NCBI GenBank assembly: GCA_023653785.1
Contig: JAMKCH010088226.1
Span: 153,061-217,060, forward strand
Direction of reading: 5' to 3'
DNA from: Ophioderma brevispina
Taxonomy: Eukaryota > Echinodermata > Ophiuroidea > Amphilepidida > Ophiodermatidae
Length of the DNA: 64,000 bases
The notes beneath the pieces are model-generated. The model searched no databases and had not been told where the DNA came from. It saw only the letters and a program-made list of their open reading frames with translations. A program made the position numbers and the translations under genes. Positions 12,486 through 24,073 of this stretch are shown here, one piece after another (position 1 is the stretch's first letter; every line of letters begins with the position of its first letter).

Positions 12486-12987
12486 TTTAGCGTGTAAATG
12501 AGCTTCTTATGTAAAGTGCGTTTTATACATAGTCGAATATGTTCTACTTTAAAATATCCAGTATTTGTAGTGTACGTGTAAGTTTGGTGTTTGATGGTAA
12601 AAATGCCAATATCTAACTCACGAGAAAATGCACACGACAGAAGTCTTAAACAAGAGCCACAAGGGTGACTACCGTTTGACGCCATTTAATAATAATTTTG
12701 ACCCACGAGAAGGTCAACGGGGAACTGATATTTACACACGTCTCGGGATTTGGAAATAAGGGCTGTGTTTACATGGCGATGCAAAATTTGAATTTTAAAT
12801 TCACCTTATGAAAGTAGAAAATACGACGCAACTTGTGAAAGCCGATGCGTGTACTTACGCAAGATCACCGGTGTATCAATTACTTTTTATTGTTATGCAG
12901 ATATCATTACTAAGAAGTAACAAATATCTTCCTAGACTCCCGATTCTATAGTCCAAGGATTAAAGAACAAGCCTGTTCAATATGTAT

Positions 12988-14413
12988 CTACTTCTCGTGT
13001 TAGATTACTATTGTTTTCAGCGTGCATTATTTTTTCACGAATGCACTGGGCTCTGTCATATAATGCACGTGTCATCATATAATGCACGAGTCATCAGATA
13101 ATGCACGCCGCGTTTCACCACAAGTCACAACTCCTATTAGCTACTATAAATACCGTCGATCATTTGATATCGACTTACTGCGCAATATCAAGGAACATCC
13201 TGCATCGTATATTAACCCTCTACTCTTAGATCTACATCTATGGTGTCAGTCTCAATTCAATTAAGATTGTGTTGAAAAAAAAATATTGGTTTCCGTTTAA
13301 AGTATTACGTGGAATTCACGTGCGCAGACCATTCAAAATAATGTGATTTGTACTGTGTCTTTTCCGAAACGTCGTATATCTTAATTAACGAAGTTTGACA
13401 TAAAATATTGATCTTAAATATAAAATTTCCTTATGGTTACAATTTGTCAAATTAGAAAGCCTTTAAGAAAGTTTAGCTGCTATACGACTCCCTACCTGTG
13501 CCGGACGTCAGCGCGAGACTGTGATTGGCGCCACCAGTAAACCACCGCACGCGCTGGCTTAAAGCGACGGCGTTTTTAAAACACTCGCGCACAAAGATGG
13601 CATACATTGCCACGTGCTCCAAGCTGCGTCAGTGTTATGACATCACTGCACGGAGGTAGAGAAATGGACTATACATGTTTTGCTAGATAAATAAGTAGGG
13701 CCCATGGAACTTAAGTGTACGTTAAGAAACCCAAAACCAAATTCACAAATAAAAATTGGTTCAATGGTCAGAAACCAGTCGTTTTTGTCATACATGTCTG
13801 CGTTGGTCTTTACAATTTAATACAGTGGGCCTTGGAATTGGTAGAAGAAATTCATATGCATTTATATGCAAATCGTCACTGATGGGTTTTGTTTTGGAAA
13901 AAGTAAGGGCAGAGCGAAAAGTCTACTTTCTTTTTCATTCATTGACGCGTTTCATTCATCCTAATGGGTTTGTTTTGAAACTGCCAGGGAGGGCGAGAAA
14001 GATTAGCCACTCTAAGCGTCTTCGAGAGTCTGATTTTTCTCGCTACTTCCAGATCATTTTCAAACAAACTAATCATCCATGAATGCGTCAAGGTCTTTTT
14101 GGCACTATTTATAGAGTATAACTTTGGACATGTTGGAATAGAAGGTGTTTTTAATTTATTTTAAAAAACTACTCAAAATTTAGATAATTACGTTAATTAT
14201 TATGTTTTAATGTAATGGATTTGATGCTATTGGTTTCTCAAAGTATATGACGGATAAGTGACCACGCCTCAGTGCACTCGACAGATAATTTGCCCTTGAC
14301 CGTATGGGTCAGTGAAGGCAGCACTCGAGCCTCCTGCTCTCGTGGCTGCTGCACTGACCCATACGGTCGCGTTCGATTATCCTGTCGAATGCATATGCTA
14401 GGTCCTTATCCTT
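12988..14413. other. Insertion private to the left arm, with a CpG-containing patch
   Basis: Homology to the right arm stops at ttcaatatgtat (12987) and resumes at ccttatataatg (about 14410), so about 1.43 kb is unmatched. It contains three spaced copies of a tcat-ataatgcacg word at 13056-13107. A CpG-richer patch at 13500-13640 has a CRE-like gacgtca, an inverted CCAAT (gattggc) and an E-box cacgtg. The terminal hairpin 14265-14394 lies at its right side. An open frame at 13756-14082 has no recognisable domain. Confidence 0.5.
14265..14394. repeat. 130-bp hairpin element
   Basis: The block gaccgtatgggtcagtg (about 14298-14314) is mirrored by cactgacccatacggtc (14352-14368). Pairing continues outward through a diverged tcgacagataat / attatcctgtcga and inward through cactcgag / ctcgtggctg. 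The fold is long and stable enough to look like a miniature element or a structured RNA template. No coding capacity. Confidence 0.75.
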
Positions 14414-14612
14414 ATATAATGTCGTGCTCAATATCGTACTCATATATGTCCTTTCTTTTATCTGTGTCCATGAAAGGTTTCTAGCGAACAAATTTGATTT
14501 AACATGTGTGTCGATTATTTTGAATTATTAAAATACATCTAGACCTTTTCATATCTCGTTTTTAGTGAGGTTATTTATTTTGTGCCCAAAGCTCTAACGG
14601 CTTAAAATTAAT

Positions 14613-16574
14613 TTCTTTGCAGCTAAAGCGGTAAAATGGTGAGAAAATGTGCTAAACTATTATCAAATTAACCTTCGTTTTTCTCAACTTTACTGCTAGA
14701 TAGAAAAATTACCACCACATTCTGTTAGATAGTAAATGTGAAAAAGTTTGATCGGGCCTCGAATTGAACGTGTAACAACAGAACAAACGTAAAATCACCG
14801 TTGTGCCAAATATCACAGTCAGAGTCGCACGAACAACCAATTCTGTAAACATAATGGTATCACGTTAATATTTGGTTTTTTAATTTAGAATTAAAGTTTC
14901 CGTCAAGTGCCGGTCCATGTTAGGGCTGTGAAACGTTTTAATATTATTCAGTGATTGTGTGTGGTGTGAGAGGATCACGGTCGTTAGGTGTGTAGTACAT
15001 TGCGATTTCTGCCAAAAATAAAAGGCATCTTCTATAATTCTCGAAAGATCATTGTAAAACCTTTGAGGAGAAATATCCCATTTTGATTTTCAAGTTTCGA
15101 CGGTAACATTCCAAGTGGCTGACACGTACCCACAACTTGTTAACATATTCGGGCCCGGTCAGATAGCGATGATTCGGATTTTTTGTAGCACTGGGATGCG
15201 CACAATACTTGGCCTATGAACCGATTTACCGCACCAAATATTCTAGTTAGGTGACTAGTTTATAATATAGGTTTATTTTTGAAAAACAAAAAACGAAAAA
15301 CGTGAAAAATACGATCCATACAAGCATTTTTCTTACCTTATCTTATCAGCTGGCTCAATTTTCGAAGTGCTGCTGTCAAGTCATGCCACACACCCAGGTA
15401 CTCAAAACTAGTGAGCTAAGGGGTCCTTTTTGTGAGGAACCGTTTTCAAACATCAGATCGACCACCTGATTCGTCGATTTCGCGATATCGAGGGTACCGC
15501 GAACCGTTTTTTTTTATTCCTTGTTCAAGCCTTTAACACAAAAGCGTTTGGCTGCTGTGAGTCCCATGACGTAGCGCCTGTCTAAGAATAGCCGGCCAAT
15601 CAGCGATGCGGATACGGAATCGGCGGCGCTGTTCCGAGTAGTACAGATGCTATGGGAGCGTACCTGATGGTGTGATGTGCTGTATACCATCTTGAGACGG
15701 GAAACAACAAACACTACGTTTGGAATTCTCGCTAAGGACATCTAATAAAATGAGCCGAGTTCCATGAATCCAAATTGTTAATGATTCAGATATCCCTAGA
15801 TATCTATAGATTTTACAAAAAGAATCAATATCTATCCGGAGGACTCAACTTGTGTTTAGATGAATAATATTCTCCTTAACATTTCTTCTCAGGTCTTCCT
15901 CATTGTGTTCATTATCAAATAGTGATACAGTTATTTGTTGGTCATTTGTACTCTGGTTGGCACTTTCAGTTATTCAAATTATTTGCGCCACAATCTATAC
16001 ATTATTGGTAGTTTATTCGAATGTACATAATTAAGAAAGTACCCAAAGAAAACATGTTAAAGTGAGTATGGACTGTAAACCAAATACTCTTTAAAAGCCA
16101 CTGGCCTGACTTACGTGACACCTCAGTGGTGTGCGCTAACTCTGTTAATCCTAGTAGTAAATTTATTACTGCCACGAAGATTAATATAATTTATTAAAGT
16201 GACTTTAACTTTCTTTTATAAATACACACGAACAGCTGACAAAGTCCAAGCATGTAAATAGTATATATTTGTCTTGGTGCGCCATAACAACCAATAGAAT
16301 TGCCGAACTTGGTTTTTAGACATTGACCAATAGGGCCTTACATATGATCTTGCACAAGAGTCTACACAAAATGTTTTGATGATTTGTAAACAACATTGAC
16401 CTGCTTCTTCCAAATCTTAATTTTTTCAATGTAAAACTTTTTGCTCAAGGAATCTATGTCCATTTCTGTGGTATGGTGTTTTTAACAAGTGTCCTCCGTT
16501 ACTTGTCTCGCAATCTTTCCTGAAGGTTTGACAGCCACGTGGTGTAAATGTCTGTCTTTGATACATAGTAGAGG
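14613..16574. other. Spacer of the inverted duplication, left part
   Basis: No recognised gene. A CpG-richer patch at 15540-15690 contains a CCAAT box in ccggccaatcagcg and a CRE-like tgacgtagcg, which is promoter-like but not tied to any exon. A 75-codon minus-strand frame through the patch has no recognised domain. Confidence 0.35.
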
Positions 16575-16846
16575 CGTAATATGACACATGTCCTATACAA
16601 CCTTGAAAAAATTCTAAAAAAATACAAAAAATTGTCCTGCTTTTAGTGCTGGCGTTGGTCAGATATTCAAGGTCAAAGGTCAATGACCTTTACACAGCCT
16701 ATGATGGGTTATAACTGCTGCATCCATAGGCCTAGAAGCAAAAAGGTCGTATCTATACCCATGTTTTGGAGTCATAAAATACAATAAACAGTCCCTTGAG
16801 GCTTACAAAGGAATCCATCATTACTTTCCCAAGCCATAGAAAGCAC
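16575..16846 (+). repeat. Direct repeat copy 1 (partner 17745-18072)
   Basis: Shared ordered blocks with 17745-18072 include tagtagaggc, ggttggtcag, caaggtcaaaggtcaa, ctagaagcaaaaag and atagaaagcacttt. A family D element starts immediately at the end of this copy, so the arrangement is copy - element - copy. Confidence 0.65.
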
Positions 16847-17412
16847 TTTAAAGGCACTACAGTGATTTGCGAGTCGAAAATCGAAAACAATCGTCAAAAA
16901 TCAGATTTTTTCATTTTTGAAAATATAGGGTATCCCTACCACATACCCTGCTTTATGGACTTGCTGCATGCCACCAGACTCAACTCACAACACACTGATA
17001 GGAACTATCAGTATTTGTGATTTTGTATGGCCTGTTAACTGTTGTTGTACTTTCATATTCTAATAGCGAACGATCTCCAGGCCATCCTTTCAGCTTGTTG
17101 CTGTTGGTAGTATTCTTGCTGTTTACCTAACCCTGCACGTGATAAGACCAAAACAACATAATAAGAAAAAATCTGATTATTTTTAGCCATTACTGTCCGA
17201 CTAACCCCTATTACAACAAGTATAATGAATGTGGTTAATACATCTTTTGACCCTGCTGTATTTCTTCCTTTGTTCATGTCAATTTGCAGTTTTGGAAAAA
17301 TATTTTTATTTTTTTCATTATATTACATTAAGACTTATCTTCCCTTTTAAGCTATTCCTGCAACTTTTAAATATTTTTTTATCTTCGGGTAATCACTGAT
17401 ACTGTCCTTTAA
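16847..17412 (+). mobile_element. Inverted-repeat element, family D copy 2 (longest)
   Basis: The left end TTTAAAGGCACTACAGTGAT and the right end ATCACTGATACTGTCCTTTAA are inverted counterparts. Internal blocks shared with the other copies include cgaaaatcgaaaa, tcaaaaatcagatttt, gataagacca..acaacataataag and agccattactgtccg. Non-coding. Confidence 0.75.
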
Positions 17413-17744
17413 TCAAAATTTTCCACGTTTTCTCAACATGAATAGCCTTCATCATCTGTACAGTATCAAAAAACCAAAACATTGGCCATAATCTATAATG
17501 AAAACAGCCAAATACTAGTGTAAAATCAGTGGATATCGAATGATAACTAATTAACCATTCAATGAGCAATATTGTCATTTGACCACATCAGAAGCCTCAT
17601 TACCTGGTTGAAAAAACCAACTCCTGAAACTGCATCAAAGGATGCAGAGTATTCGCCCTTGCTCCACCAAATGTTGTTCTCACAACAAAATAAAACAAGA
17701 CCTCAAGCACCTTGCTTGAGAGTTAATAACAAATTGAGGGAGAA

Positions 17745-18072
17745 CCGTAATAGTAGAGGCTTATTGTGACACATTCCTATGTAACCCGTGAACAAATTAT
17801 ATTAAAAGACTATTTTGTATAATTCTGGTAACCTATATATGAAAAATTATGGAAAAAATTGCCCGGTCTTCTAGTTGCTGGGTTGGTCAGATGATTACCA
17901 AGGTCAAAGGTCAAATATACCTTTGTAAGGAATTGATGGTCATAATCCATTATGCTAGAAGCAAAAAGAGTGGTGTCTATTACCCATATTTTTCATGTCA
18001 AGTAAACAAACATTTTTTAGGCTTACAAATGCAGACATTATTGCTTTGTTAGTATAGAAAGCACTTTGATCC
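17745..18072 (+). repeat. Direct repeat copy 2 (partner 16575-16846)
   Basis: Matches 16575-16846 in the same orientation, ending in gtatagaaagcactttga. Here the sequence after cactttga is not a family D element, which marks the insertion or recombination point in copy 1. Confidence 0.65.
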
Positions 18073-18594
18073 GATTTTTACAAGTTTATTCTCACGTAAA
18101 TTAAAGCCATTCATCAGTCTATACAAATATTATACAACAATATTTGACTTTATATATAAACATGAACACACGCTACAATAGTACTCAACCCGTCCAATCA
18201 GTGATATTTTCTTTAACAGATCCTCGAACTGATGAGTCCGTGTGGTTTAATAGTGTGGTACTATTGATAGACCTTTTGCATGAATATTTCATTTGGGTAC
18301 TATGATAAGTAAGCTGCCGATCAAGCTTCACTCCCAATAGTGGTGTAGAATTGTAGCAGAGGCGCTTGATTGGGGTTGAATTGAAGCTTGCGATTAGCCT
18401 TTTGTGGTGTTAAAGGTCCCAGGAAATGCAAATTCGAATTTATGTGGTTTTGTCAGTCTACAAGGAACCATAAGCATTCAATATTTGGGTTCGTGATACA
18501 CATCCACTTGTGGTGCTATTGATTTTTCAGAGAGTAATAGAAATTCGAGATGACTGTGTGAATCTATTCATGACGTTGACTGAAATCATAGTTC

Positions 18595-18953
18595 AACTAA
18601 AAACAGGAATAGTCCAGAGGGAAGGTGGCAGTTCGTGCAATTTCTGGAACAGCAAACCAAGGTGTTGACATCCTTGCAAGAATTATAGTGTAACTAGCAT
18701 GTTTTGTGACACAATTCAAAAGCATTCAACCAGATTCAGGCAATTGTACTTTAGTGCTTTGTAGTAAGATATTGAATCTTGCAAGTGCAAGAATGGATTA
18801 GCCGGGATTACCACATATACAGTAGCACTGGTCCTTGTGCGCGATGACAGCATTTTTGTTTCAATTTTAGTATGCTGTCAGTAATGTTAGCATCCTTTTT
18901 TCCAGAACTTGCCACGAACTGCCACCCCCCCTCTGGAACGTGCCTGTTTTTAC
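18595..18953. mobile_element. Foldback miniature element
   Basis: Left arm 18595-18660 (aaaaacagg, tccagaggg, gtggcagttcgtg, ttctggaa) is mirrored by 18885-18953 (ttccagaa, cacgaactgccac, ccctctgga, cctgttttt). The arms of about 65 bp enclose about 225 bp of unique non-coding DNA. Confidence 0.8.
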
Positions 18954-19051
18954 TGTTTTTTACAGAATGTAAACATACCAATTGTTTTTGAAACTTGTTG
19001 AAGTGATTTCAGTAAGGGGTCCTTTTCATTATGTCTGAATAGTTTTTTTAT

Positions 19052-19250
19052 ACCATTATGTCACTTTAAAGTCTCCAGGTCTTGAAATAGGCTGCAAGTT
19101 GTAGGCCTATCTGCAGTAATGTCCTTTCTACTTCAGTCCGAGTGAAGAACGGCAAGATCGCCGGCGTAGCCATATTGTCTGGATTTTGTTTGAGGTAATC
19201 GCTGAATATACAAGTTGAACACAGTGGCCATCTGATCATGGGTGGAATGT
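19052..19250 (-). pseudogene. Jockey-like LINE reverse transcriptase fragment
   Basis: Read on the minus strand, this short stretch is nearly identical to the catalytic region of the LINE at 45200-45379. It includes the block encoding LPQTKSRQYGYA followed by a damaged GDLAV-like version of the YADD motif, then TEVERTLLQIG and YFKTWRL. One frameshift separates the first part from the rest. It is a 5'- and 3'-truncated relic lying just outside the right arm of the 12-20 kb duplication. Confidence 0.8.
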
Positions 19251-19321
19251 CCGAAAAGCCTATACTAATCACACTCTAATTTTACCTGCTCTTTGACAAA
19301 AACATATGTTATTACCTATAA

Positions 19322-19475
19322 GCACCAGAGAACCTTTGGGTTATGTTTGATTCCCCCATGAAAATGTCGAATCAGATTGGGGCTATCTGTAATAGTGTAA
19401 ATTTCGATATTTGTAACTTATGGCTTAATCCTAGGTTTGTCACTTTTAATGCTGTAAATGGTCTTATCTCGCAAT
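19322..19475 (+). pseudogene. L2/CR1-like LINE RT C-terminal scrap
   Basis: The plus strand encodes ENLWVMFDSPMKMSNQIGAI followed by CNSVNFDICNLW and RFVTFNAVNGLI. This is the layout of the segment after the RT palm in L2/CR1-like LINEs, usually ARNLGVxFDSxLSMxxHI..ICKxxxFxLRxIxRIRxxL. It is only about 150 bp, has no catalytic motif and lies head to head with the LINE scrap at 19052-19250. Confidence 0.65.
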
Positions 19476-19519
19476 GACCATGTCAACAAATATACTAGTC
19501 GATGAAGGTTCGCTGTTGT

Positions 19520-20380
19520 CATTTCAAAGTTGGTGAACATTTTTCAACAAAGTAAGATACAGATGCCAAGTAAATTATATTTTAGGCCGTATAGCTTTAT
19601 GGGCACAAATAACCTCCACTAAAACGAGATAAAAGATCTAGCTGTATTTTAATGATTACAAATCATCGACACATCAATAATATTAAGACACAGGGGAATA
19701 TTGCGCAGGGCTTGTACTCTTTAAATCAAATTTGTTCGCTCGAAACCTTTCATGGACACAGATAAAAGAAATTGACATATATGAGTACTTGTATTAACCA
19801 CAACATTATACATATTGAATAGGCTTGTTCTTTAATCCTTGGACTATAGAATCTGGATAACAAAAAAAAAAAAAAAACAATTGATACACCGGTGATTTTC
19901 CCTTAAGTACACGCATCGGCATTCACAAGTGCGTCGTATTTTCTACTTTCATAAGGTGAATTTAAAATTCAAATTTTTGCATCGCCATGTAAACACAGCC
20001 CTTATTTTCAAATCCCAAAATCCCGAGACGTGTGTGTAAATATGCGTTCCCTGGTCAATAAAAATGTAGTCCAAACGGTCGTCACCCTTGTGGCTCTTGT
20101 TTAAGAATTCTGTTTCGTGTGATTTTCTCCTGAGTTATATAATATGTTTGTGGCATTTTACACAAACACCAAACTTACACGTACAATTACAATACTTGGG
20201 ATATTTTTAAAGTAGACATATTCAAATATGTATAAAAAACACTTTACATAAGAATGAGATAATTTTCAGCTATACTATCTGCATGATGTAAGTCATGATA
20301 ATAACTCTGCATTTGATGTTATTAGTCGTGTCTGTAGCGAACGGTGGTTATGTGATAGTAGGTTGCGAATTCGGCATGGT
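19520..20380 (-). repeat. Right arm of an inverted duplication (partner 12185-14612)
   Basis: Reverse complement of the left-arm segments. It lacks both left-arm insertions and therefore shows the pre-insertion arrangement. It has its own A run at 19862-19877 in place of a short unique stretch. The spacer between arms is about 4.9 kb. Confidence 0.85.
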
Positions 20381-21550
20381 AAGAAATTGTTTCATAAGTC
20401 TTCCGATGTGCAAATATTTCAAAAATTACTCTTGATTTGATGTTATAACTATTAAGATACAACTTTTGAATTGCATGCGTAAATATATTGCAGGGTTAAC
20501 ATACAGTGTATCCTAGCTATCATATCAATATGTACGGAACAAACCCACAGCTGTTTGAGAGTCTCATTTATTATGGCAAAACCAATATAAAACAAAAAAT
20601 ATCAATGGCGACACACTTTTGACAATTAATTTTGATTATTTATTACACTAACTTTATCCTGTGTAAATTTTACGAAATTACATGCGGGCAAATATGATTT
20701 TTCATAAAAATCTAGTCTAACACAGGACGGCTTTTATATATGTAGAACTGTGGCATATAGAGCGAGCCCTATAAACTACATATCATGACCTTTGTAGGCC
20801 TATATGGCAAGATTCCCGCAATGGATTTTTATGATTTTCCAGAGGTAATAGCTCTTGCATGTCCCTACTTATATCAGTTGTCAAAATTGTGTCGACACTG
20901 CTTAAAATTGCTCTAAAAATAAAAGAGACGATTTGCCTGGGGTCAAACAGCTGTGAACCGTGACCTTGTAGACGAGACAATTTTGGGTACGGCACTGAAA
21001 CAAATGATGCGTACAACACTCAACGGAGAACACAATAGCTAGATGGGTGGTGTCACACTACGTCACACAGACACTGTAACACTAGTAAGGTGTCCAGAAC
21101 CTTACAAACACGACAACAACTCGGACTATTGCGACAAGTCAGCAGGTCAGGTGGTCTCAGATGTCGCGTGTTGGAGGTTACCACGCCCAAACGTGGGTCG
21201 TCGCCCCTTTGGCTACATTGACGTGATTGCTCGAGGCATCGGCGGGATCCATCTGGCATCCCCGGCTTGATGATGGACCAGGACATTTGGCGCTATAAGT
21301 TGAACAGCATCTCGGCTGTGGCCGCTAGATAGATAGTCGGCCTATATGATTTGATTAGTTAATTACTAATTAGTTAACCCCCTGCTCAATTTCAATTTTT
21401 TGTTTCTAATGATTAGTTCTGTAGTTCAGTGTTTGTTTTGTTTTCGTCATGCTTTATATCTGGTCGATTTATATAGATTTATATAGATTTAGTGAATAGT
21501 TATCTTTTGGCTTTCACTGAAATATAGGCGATGAAATAACACTTTTGAAG
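20381..21550. other. Unassigned; CpG-containing patch at 20930-21300
   Basis: No recognised exon. The patch has several CpGs and half CRE sites (acgtcac near 21060, gacgtga near 21220), and frames on both strands lack known domains. It could be a promoter or an old gene fragment; nothing decides this. Confidence 0.3.
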
Positions 21551-21800
21551 AGTATCTTATATTGCATTATGTTTCCTATGAGATCAGACATATTGTCACT
21601 CTGAATAGCGTGTGCTTCTGAATTGTGCAGTATACATCGCATTATCTGTCTCAAATCAAGTTAGTGACCAAAATCAGAATAGAAAATGTTCTTTCACTTC
21701 TTTACATGTCAGAAGCAGTGTATCACTTTCTTGAGCCATTGATAAGAATAGGTCCTCTGTTATTGATCAAAATGTCATGTCCATGAGGATCTTTCGTGAC
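21551..21800 (+). repeat. Dispersed repeat, copy 1 (partner 32088-32335)
   Basis: Blocks gcattatg.ttcctatgagatcaga, atattgtcact.tgaat and tccatgaggatctttt.gtga occur in the same order and orientation near 32090-32330. Family unknown; no terminal repeats seen. Confidence 0.6.
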
Positions 21801-22385
21801 ATTTTTATCAGGTATATTGAGGGACTTCGAAAATTAAAACTTGCAATTGTATTCAAAACAACCTCAGATTTTTATTTTTCTGAACCGATATTTTAGATTT
21901 GGTATGTAAATTGATCGCCTTACATTGTACTGTTCTGCGTTCCACTATCCATGTTGAAGACACGGACAAAAAACGTAAATTACAGCTGTCATGATTTATA
22001 ATTCCCAGTGTGATTCCCCGAAAGGGTTCAAATATTTGACATTTGTAGGAATAGCTTAAATTTGAAGGATAATTAGTCTGTAGAATTCTCTTAAGTTATT
22101 TTTTCCAACTGAAAAATTGACAGAAAAGAAAGAAAACAGAAGCGTTCAAAGCTGAACTCCATTCAGGGACGTTCCTTTCCGTCTTATCAGGCACATATAG
22201 GGGTGTTAGGAAACCTATTACAGACATGCCAGAATCTGATTTTTTTTATTATTATTTTCTGATTTAGCAAACCACTGTGTTGAAGTATAGATGTTTCCAC
22301 GAGCGGTCAAATTAATGCTGTTCCTGCCAGAAAGTAGGAGAGTGAACGTTGGAAGAGAGACTCGGTTCACCATGTTCACACACAG

Positions 22386-23682
22386 TATACACTCTATTTT
22401 TTTTTACTCAACCTGGGTAATTTTTTACTCCTTATGGTAGTTAAAAAGTCACAGCTCTTTTGTTGAGTAAACTTGACTCAACAAAGGTTGAGTAGCATTT
22501 TTAATCTGCCTTGTAGTAAACATTTTACTCAGTAAAAGAGTCAATATTTGACTCAAAATTTGTTGAGTAAAATTTTACTCCGCCTTACTCAACCGTTGAG
22601 CTGTGACCTTTTTTACTCAACAGGTTGATAAAACTTTACTCAATCGTTGAGTAACATGTTTTGATTCAACTGATGTTGAGCACACTGTTTGCCCAACTGT
22701 TGAGCAACATTAATTTTACTCAAATGACATTGAGTAATACTTCGGATGCAGGTATAAAGCAGAATGTTTATTCATCAGAAAGCTACAGGTTGCTCACCAG
22801 GTGAGTAAAATGGCTTGTTCAGTATACTCAAAACTTCCAGATATTCTGACTTGATTTCTGCAATAGAACTACTCTTTCAAACATCAAAAGGACCCAAGCA
22901 AGATTTGCTTAACTTTGGTATTCTTGGTATTTAAATAATAACACAAAATCTACAAGGACATATTTTTAATTACCTTTTTCTTCGAAGTCCTGGTGGTTCA
23001 AAATCATGATATGTAGATGCACGTCGTGTAGTCATATACCGATGTTCATGCACCAGTAAAACTTTAGGTCATAAATTTGTCAGATTAATTGTAAATATCA
23101 TGCTGGCATAACTACAACCTATACGTTTACTGAGCAATAGCGAATCCCCATTGGAATACACAGCCCTAACAGTGATGCATCAAGTCACTCGGTGAAAGGT
23201 TGCCGAATTCATAAGCTTGATATGAAGTACCGTAGACATAGTCCAGTTACGCTGGAATCTCACCAACTTTACAATCATGACAAGTCCATTGCATCACCAC
23301 AATAATAGTTATTATTATCTGATTATAATTTGTTGGTGTAACATATCAGAATGGCCAGCATTTCCGCGACACCCCAGCTTGTCATCTGCCATTGATAAGT
23401 CCGCGGCAATTCTTGGGCCGCACGTGTCTGAGTTCGTCAACGTTGCTTAAGATCAGAATCAACGCGGTGTAATTTCTGATTTGTCATTGCGTCAAACTTC
23501 TTTGTCACGCAACGTTGAGTTAGATTTCAAAACTGCTTTACTCGACATGTATTTCACAGTTTTACTCGGGTGAGGAGTAAAACGGAAATTTGTGTTTTAC
23601 TCCATGCTGATTAAATCTTGACTCAACTTTTTACTCAACACGCTTTACTCCCCGCACTGAGTAAAATATTTTAGAGTGTATA
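22386..23682. mobile_element. 1.3-kb inverted-repeat element rich in gactcaac/gttgagta motifs
   Basis: The left end TATACACTCTA followed by T-rich DNA and ttttactca pairs with the right end gagtaaaatattttagagtgtata. The first 350 bp and last 170 bp contain many alternating ttgagtaa / ttactcaa words, so each end can fold on itself. The middle (about 22740-23510) looks unique and carries no open frame of note. TA at both ends suggests mariner-type insertion. Confidence 0.7.
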
Positions 23683-24073
23683 GTTCTGCTTATCATTTAA
23701 TGCATGAACTTCGCCATATTTAGTAATCGTCCCATTATTGTTGATTCCAGTATTGATTGAATATATTTCAAATTACAGCTCCCTCGATAATATATCCGTT
23801 ATTCATTTTGAATTTTCCTGCTAGCATTAATAGCTAGCGATCCTCCAATCAAGATTGCGAGCATACTTCGAATTCAAAGCAAGCTCACTCGAGACTGGGC
23901 AGTTTTGTTTATTTACCAATTTCGCCAGTTTCGGTTATCAAGAGGTGGCGCTATACCATTTTCATACACAATCAGACAGGGATGGCCGAGTATACTGCCA
24001 CAGATCTCAAATTTAGTTATTAGGGTTCGAATATCCGTAGGATCAAAATTAAACGGGAGATATATATTCATTT
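23683..24073. other. Unassigned spacer
   Basis: No feature was recognised between the 22.4-kb element and the 24-27.5 kb duplication. Confidence 0.4.

Larger units (their letters stand above)
12185..14612 (+). repeat. Left arm of an inverted duplication (partner 19520-20380)
   Basis: Segments 12185-12987 and 14414-14612 match the reverse complement of 20380-19520 at high but imperfect identity. Shared blocks include ccgaattcgcaacctatta, gtccaaggattaaagaaca and gaaaggtttctagcgaacaa. The left arm carries two private insertions, at 12304-12485 and 12988-14413. Confidence 0.85.

Noticed and set aside
18225..18275. Hammerhead-ribozyme-like core (ctgatgagtccgtg)
   Set aside because: The required GAAA after stem II and a proper stem II are missing (gtgtggtttaata follows), so the match is by chance or too decayed.
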